Shown piece by piece: positions 6,416 through 9,866 of a stretch of DNA of 9,866 nt. The notes beneath the pieces were generated by a model. It worked only from the letters and a program-made list of their open reading frames with translations, was not told the origin of the DNA and did no database searches. A program made the translations under genes and the position numbers. The stretch is taken from the NCBI GenBank assembly GCA_964459305.1, contig CAYWNA010000375.1, positions 1 to 9,866 on the forward strand, given 5' to 3'. The stretch comes from CAYWNA01 sp964459305. Lineage in GTDB: Bacteria > Planctomycetota > Planctomycetia > Pirellulales > Pirellulaceae. Within the stretch, counting starts at the first letter, position 1. Each line of letters opens with the position of its first letter.

Positions 6416-7210
6416 CTACACCGCCACCCGTGCGGGAATGTGGGGATGCGGATCATAGCCCATCAATTCGAAGTCCTCGTACCGGAAATCGAAGACGGAT
6501 GTGATCTGTGGATTCAGTCTCATTGCGGGCAGATCGCACGGCTTCCGTTCGAGTTGCTTCTTCGCCTGGTCCATGTGATTCAGGTAGAGGTGAGCGTCGC
6601 CGAGCGTATGGATAAACTCGCCGGATTCCAGATCCGTGACCTGGGCAATCATCATCGTCAACAGCGAGTACGAAGCGATGTTGAACGGGACGCCAAGGAA
6701 TACGTCCGCGCTGCGCTGATAAAGCTGGCACGACAGCCTGCCTTCGGCCACGTAGAACTGAAATAGCAGGTGACATGGCGGCAGAGCCATGCGAGACAAT
6801 TCGCCTACGTTCCACGCGCTGACAATTAGCCTCCGCGAGTCGGGATTGCCCCGAATTCGCTCGACCAGATCGGTGATCTGATCCACCCCGTGCCCATCGG
6901 CCGTGGGCCACGAACGCCATTGGGCGCCGTAGACGGGTCCCAATTCGCCCTTCTCGTCCGCCCATTCGTCCCAGATGGAGACTCCGTTTTCACGCAGATA
7001 GCGGACGTTTGTCTCACCGTGAAGGAACCACAACAGTTCGTAGATAATCGACTTCAGATGCAGCCTCTTCGTGGTCAGCAGCGGAAAACCGCAACTCAGA
7101 TCGAAACGCATCTGGTGACCGAAGATGCTGATCGTACCAGTTCCGGTACGGTCACGTTTTTCGACGCCATCGCTGAGGACATGACGAATAAGGTCGAGAT
7201 AAGTTCGCAT
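6416..7210 (-). CDS. thyA: Thymidylate synthase (ThyA type)
   Basis: ThyA methylates dUMP to dTMP using methylenetetrahydrofolate and yields dihydrofolate, the substrate of the folA product encoded next. The protein has 264 residues, identical in length to E. coli ThyA, and motifs fall at the same positions: RDRTGTGT (19-26, phosphate-binding Arg21), Trp80 in SIWDEW, the catalytic Cys146 in ALPPCHLLFQ, QRSADVFLGVPFNIASY for nucleotide binding, and HTLGDAHLYLNH near the end. ATG 7210 is preferred over the in-frame ATG 7297 because AAGGA lies 6 nt upstream and the resulting protein matches family length exactly. No thyX-like gene is visible. The 3-nt gap to folA indicates one transcript. Confidence 0.97.
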   Translation of the reverse strand: MRTYLDLIRHVLSDGVEKRDRTGTGTISIFGHQMRFDLSCGFPLLTTKRLHLKSIIYELLWFLHGETNVRYLRENGVSIWDEWADEKGELGPVYGAQWRSWPTADGHGVDQITDLVERIRGNPDSRRLIVSAWNVGELSRMALPPCHLLFQFYVAEGRLSCQLYQRSADVFLGVPFNIASYSLLTMMIAQVTDLESGEFIHTLGDAHLYLNHMDQAKKQLERKPCDLPAMRLNPQITSVFDFRYEDFELMGYDPHPHIPARVAV

Positions 7211-7535
7211 AAACGTCCTTTTACATTTGAAGCGTGCACGTGACAAGGGGCTTCGCGCGCCTACCCGGGCTTTCCCATGGACCCAGGCGAACGGCATCGC
7301 TTGGTTCGGAACCAGCCCCGTGGCGTTCCGGGCTCTGATACATGTAGACTGCCCGCTAATGCTCTGTCACAGCGAAAATTAGGGTTGGCTAAATCAGCCG
7401 GCACGCGCTAGCGTCCGGTTCTCTCGGCGGGAACCGTGGGCTAGCGCCAATCCTAAGATTAAGGTTTGACAAAGCACTAGTGAGAAATGTGGGTTGGCCC
7501 GATTCTTGCCTCGGCGATGGAGATTTTCGATCCGA
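7211..7535. other. Intergenic region between divergent thyA and glycosyltransferase genes
   Basis: This 325-bp gap must contain the promoters of both divergent transcription units. I see no convincing pair of -35 and -10 boxes for either. TTGTCA (minus strand, near 7245) with TAAAAG 17 nt downstream would start transcription almost at the thyA ATG. TTGACA at 7466-7471 lacks a -10 partner. The only clear structure is the inverted-repeat element at 7379-7456. Confidence 0.5.
7379..7456. repeat. Branched inverted-repeat element between thyA and the glycosyltransferase
   Basis: Outer arms TTAGGGTTGGC (7379-7389) and GCCAATCCTAA (7446-7456) match at 10 of 11 positions. Within them GCGCTAGC (7405-7412) pairs with GCTAGCGC (7440-7447), and CGGTTC (7416-7421) pairs with GAACCG (7431-7436). 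The extra left-hand segment contains its own small hairpin GGCT-AAATC-AGCC. The left outer arm recurs in direct orientation as GGGTTGGC at 7491-7498. This looks like a dispersed palindromic repeat; a whole-genome search would be needed to show that. Confidence 0.55.
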
Positions 7536-8720
7536 ATGACTGGCCCGCGCGTGGTTCTCGTAAGTAGACGGTTCTGGCCTCTAATGGGGGGCGCCGAGAA
7601 AGCCGTGGCCGAACTAGCCACGGGCCTACGGCGGCGAGGAGCAGAGCCGACCATTCTGACGGCGCGGTGGGACCCAGACTGGCCCGATAAAGTCTACTAT
7701 CGCGGCACGCCCGTGGTGCGTTTGCCGAACCCGTGGGGGCTGGGTTGGGGCACGTTTCGCTACATGGTCGCCCTTTCCCGGTGGCTGCGTCGGCAGCGTG
7801 AACAGATTGATCTAGTCTGCGTGTCGCGATTGCGCTTCGATGCATATGCAGCCATTCGTGCCATGCGGCGTTCAGAAATCCCCGTCGCGTTGCGTGCGGA
7901 GGATGCTGGGGCCTACGGGGATTGTCAATGGCAGGAGGGGTCGAGATTCGGTAGTCGATTACGGCGGTGGTGCCAAACGGCCGATGCTGTGATCGCTCCG
8001 GGTGCAGGCGTCGAAAGAGAGTTGCTGGAAGCCGGCTACACGCCGAACCGAATTCACCGAATCGCCAACGGCGTCACGACGGCGGGTCCGGGAGACGGTG
8101 GAAAACGCTTCGAGGCCCGGACGGCTCTGGCCGACGTGAATGGCGATCTGGCCGCAGCGATTGACGCTCCGGTCGCGGTTCATATAGGGCGGTTAAGGAA
8201 GGGCAAGGGGCTATTGAACTTGATTCGGGCTTGGCGACCGGTCGTCCACCGTTGGCCCACCGCCCGACTTTGGCTCGTTGGCGACGGGCCGTTTCGCGAT
8301 ACATTGTATCGGCGGATCGCCGACTTGGATCTGCAGCATTGTGTCTCGATGCCGGGCACATTTGACGAAGTTGACGGGATATTGAAAGCCGCCAACGTGT
8401 TCGTGTGCCCAGGCGACGAACCCGGTTTGCCGCAAGCGCTATTGGAGGCCATCGCCGCAGGCGTTCCCGTGATCGCCGCCGAGACGCCCGACCTTCGCTG
8501 CCACGAAGGCATTGCGGGCGTTCACACGGAACTAGTGCCACCGCGGGATGTCGGCGCGCTGAGCGATGCCATGATTCGAGTCATCGACCGGCCGCCGTCC
8601 AGGGGGACGTTGAGCGCTGCCCGCAAGCGCATTCTCCAGCAGCACTCGGTCACCCGGATGGTCAAAGGCCACTGGCAACTATTCGAATGCCTGATCGGAT
8701 CCAAAGCATCCAGATGCTGA
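7536..8720 (+). CDS. GT4-like glycosyltransferase (GT-B fold)
   Basis: The 394-residue protein has the two Rossmann domains of a GT-B glycosyltransferase of the GT4 type, enzymes that move a sugar from a nucleotide donor to a lipid, polysaccharide or other acceptor, usually in envelope or capsule synthesis. The N-terminal domain opens RVVLVSRRFWPLMGGAEKAV, with the GGAE motif (18-21) near the acceptor site. The C-terminal domain has VHIGRLRKGKGLLNLI (Arg219 and Lys224 fit the donor-phosphate ligands), LWLVGDGP, and GLPQALLEAIAAGVPVIA (about 297-314). The usual EX7E pair is altered: Pro296 stands where the first Glu is expected and Glu295 is one residue early, with Glu304 conserved. ATG 7536 starts just before the first strand; GGAG at 7519-7522 is 13 nt away, rather far. 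No sugar-biosynthesis neighbours are present, so donor and acceptor are unknown. Confidence 0.88.
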   Translation: MTGPRVVLVSRRFWPLMGGAEKAVAELATGLRRRGAEPTILTARWDPDWPDKVYYRGTPVVRLPNPWGLGWGTFRYMVALSRWLRRQREQIDLVCVSRLRFDAYAAIRAMRRSEIPVALRAEDAGAYGDCQWQEGSRFGSRLRRWCQTADAVIAPGAGVERELLEAGYTPNRIHRIANGVTTAGPGDGGKRFEARTALADVNGDLAAAIDAPVAVHIGRLRKGKGLLNLIRAWRPVVHRWPTARLWLVGDGPFRDTLYRRIADLDLQHCVSMPGTFDEVDGILKAANVFVCPGDEPGLPQALLEAIAAGVPVIAAETPDLRCHEGIAGVHTELVPPRDVGALSDAMIRVIDRPPSRGTLSAARKRILQQHSVTRMVKGHWQLFECLIGSKASRC

Positions 8721-9295
8721 GGAGCAACCTGCGTCGTGCGGTGCTGACGCTAAATTACTCACGCTAGAGTGCTGTTTGGTCCACGTCCATGGGGTGACAG
8801 GTCCGATATCGGATCCAGAGCGAGCTCCGCCACGTTTTAGGCGGATCAACCGTCAAAAGGTAGCAGATTGTGTGATCGCTAACGCTGGAAAACAACATTG
8901 ATTCTATTCCGATGCGGCGGGCTGCTGTCAAGACGGAAACACCCGCTGTCCAGCAAGCCGATTGACTTCCAACGAAAGAACCGTAAATTTGGTACTCAGT
9001 ATCATTAAGCAGAGGTAATTCGGATGGTGTGTCACCTCCGGCTGCCAACCGGAGCGTAAACATAACTCATCTTCTTGCGGCACGTTCATGCACCCATGAA
9101 ACACTCACATTAACTACCGCATGCAGCATCCGTCGTGTCCGGGGGTCTCTGCTCGAAATTCATGAGCTTGCATCGCACCTTTAGGGATATTGACATCCTT
9201 TTGCTCCTTCGGGGCCGAAGATATACGACTCATCGCGAGTCGACGCACGAAACGTTGGAAAACACGGTATTTAGACAGACAAGGAAATTGAGACA
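8721..9295. other. Long intergenic region upstream of pckG
   Basis: These 575 bp hold no confident gene apart from the doubtful minus-strand frame. Visible elements are a 12-bp palindrome TCCGATATCGGA (8802-8813) and hairpins CTCCGG/CCGGAG (9036-9054), TTCATG/CATGAA (9085-9100), CTTCGG/CCGAAG (9207-9220) and CGACTC/GAGTCG (9226-9242). The last two lie 54-89 bp before the pckG start and could be part of a structured leader. TTGACA at 9190-9195 has no -10 box at the right distance. No tRNA, intrinsic terminator or known riboswitch is recognised. Confidence 0.45.
8764..9063 (-). CDS. Doubtful small open reading frame, 99 residues
   Basis: This minus-strand frame runs from an ATG at 9063 to a TAG at 8764 in the gap between the glycosyltransferase and pckG. 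The product starts MFTLRLAAGGDTPSELPLL and is rich in Trp, Cys and Ser, with no membrane segment, signal peptide or motif I recognise. The upstream AAGAAGATGAG is at best a weak ribosome binding site. A hairpin with 6-bp arms (9036-9041, 9049-9054) overlaps its first codons. The base composition looks more AT-rich than the neighbouring genes. It could be an orphan gene, a remnant of a decayed gene, or chance. Confidence 0.2.
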   Translation of the reverse strand: MFTLRLAAGGDTPSELPLLNDTEYQIYGSFVGSQSACWTAGVSVLTAARRIGIESMLFSSVSDHTICYLLTVDPPKTWRSSLWIRYRTCHPMDVDQTAL

Positions 9296-9866
9296 ATGGA
9301 AACGAAGAACCAGAAACTGCGTGATTGGGTAGCTGAAGTCGAAGCCATGTGTCAGCCGGACAGCGTCGAGTGGGCGGATGGCTCGAAAGCGGAGTATGAC
9401 CGATTGATGCAACTGATGGTCGACTGCAAGACGGCGACCAAGTTGAACGAGCAGAAGCGACCCAACAGCTTTGCTTTCCGCAGCGATCCCAGCGACGTGG
9501 CCCGAGTCGAAAACCGCACGTACATCGCCTGCAAGAACCAGGAGGATGCGGGCCCGACGAACAACTGGATTGATCCGGTCGAGCTCAAGAAAACGATGAC
9601 GGAGCTGTACACGGGCTGCATGAAGGGCCGCACGATGTACGTGATTCCCTTCTCGATGGGGCCCATCGGTTCCCCGATTTCCAAGATCGGCATCGAGATC
9701 ACGGATTCACCTTACGTGGTCGCGAATATGCACATCATGACCCGTGTCGGTGACAAAGTCATCGAGGCACTGGGCGAAGATGGCGAGTTCATTCCTTGCC
9801 TGCATTCGATAGGTGCCCCTCTGGCCGAAGGCCAGGAGGACGTCCCCTGGCCGTGCGCCCCGATCG
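9296..9866 (+). CDS. pckG: Phosphoenolpyruvate carboxykinase (GTP), N-terminal part
   Basis: The enzyme converts oxaloacetate and GTP to phosphoenolpyruvate, GDP and CO2, the entry step of gluconeogenesis, or works in reverse as an anaplerotic enzyme. Only the first 190 residues are in the window, about a third of the usual 600, and the frame stays open to the edge. Matches to the GTP-dependent family are dense: CQPDSVEWADGS (about 19-30), KRPNSFAFRSDPSDVARVE (about 54-72, including the Arg known to contact substrate in this family), DAGPTNNWIDP, GCMKGRTMYVIPFSMGP and GSPISKIGIEITDSPYVVANM. The nucleotide-binding loop and metal ligands lie beyond the window. ATG 9296 is chosen because AAGGA (9281-9285) lies 10 nt upstream and it aligns with family N-termini. 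The preceding 575-bp gap suggests its own, possibly regulated, promoter. Confidence 0.95.
   Translation, partial: METKNQKLRDWVAEVEAMCQPDSVEWADGSKAEYDRLMQLMVDCKTATKLNEQKRPNSFAFRSDPSDVARVENRTYIACKNQEDAGPTNNWIDPVELKKTMTELYTGCMKGRTMYVIPFSMGPIGSPISKIGIEITDSPYVVANMHIMTRVGDKVIEALGEDGEFIPCLHSIGAPLAEGQEDVPWPCAPI

Noticed and set aside
7211..7297. In-frame upstream extension of thyA
   Set aside because: The ATG at 7210 has AAGGA at good distance and gives exactly the E. coli length; the 29 extra residues resemble nothing in the family.
7466..7471. Perfect TTGACA before the glycosyltransferase
   Set aside because: No -10 hexamer lies 15-19 nt downstream, so it does not make a sigma-70 promoter on its own.
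8802..8813. 12-bp palindrome TCCGATATCGGA
   Set aside because: Isolated, nearly 500 bp from the pckG start, with no promoter near it; kept only as a note in the intergenic entry.
9190..9195. Perfect TTGACA before pckG
   Set aside because: The nearest TATA-like sequence begins 26 nt after it, too far for a sigma-70 spacer.
1..9866. tRNA, rRNA, CRISPR array, toxin-antitoxin, defence or phage genes
   Set aside because: No tRNA-like TPsiC sequence, no regularly spaced repeats, and no proteins of such systems were found on either strand.

Overview
The window reads as ordinary chromosomal DNA from a GC-rich bacterium, most likely a planctomycete (Pirellulales-like). This is inferred from the GTP-dependent PEP carboxykinase, the APA2-type adenylyltransferase, the membrane-fused spermidine-synthase-like protein, and GTAG-starting palindromic repeats between genes. 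No 16S, ribosomal or phage marker is present, so the taxonomy is an inference.

Layout: 1-168 is the C-terminal tail of an unidentified + strand gene. A single-pass membrane coiled-coil protein (302-1273) follows, then an Ap4A phosphorylase-like HIT-fold enzyme (1266-2162) that probably overlaps it by a few bases. Converging on these with a 4-nt gap is a - strand polytopic membrane protein with a C-terminal spermidine-synthase-like domain (2167-4254). A - strand FxsA-family membrane protein (4402-4896) lies upstream of it. The gap 4897-5302 holds a 135-bp MITE-like element with 9-bp target duplications, then a promoter and an intrinsic terminator in the leader of greA (5303-5785). Between the convergent greA and folA lies a GTAG/CTAC palindromic element flanked by 14-bp direct repeats, one of which contains the greA stop codon. 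thyA (6416-7210) and folA (5921-6412) form a tight - strand operon for thymidylate synthesis and dihydrofolate recycling. A 325-bp gap with a branched inverted-repeat element separates them from a GT4-like glycosyltransferase (7536-8720). A 575-bp gap follows, then the 5' third of pckG (9296 to the window end).

The genes are mainly housekeeping: nucleotide metabolism, transcription fidelity, gluconeogenesis and an envelope glycosyltransferase. I see no defence system, prophage, CRISPR array, complete insertion sequence or RNA gene. No new multi-gene system is convincing here. The most interesting material is in the intergenic sequence: the non-autonomous element between fxsA and greA, and an apparent greA leader attenuator resembling the enterobacterial greA leader (GraL) arrangement.
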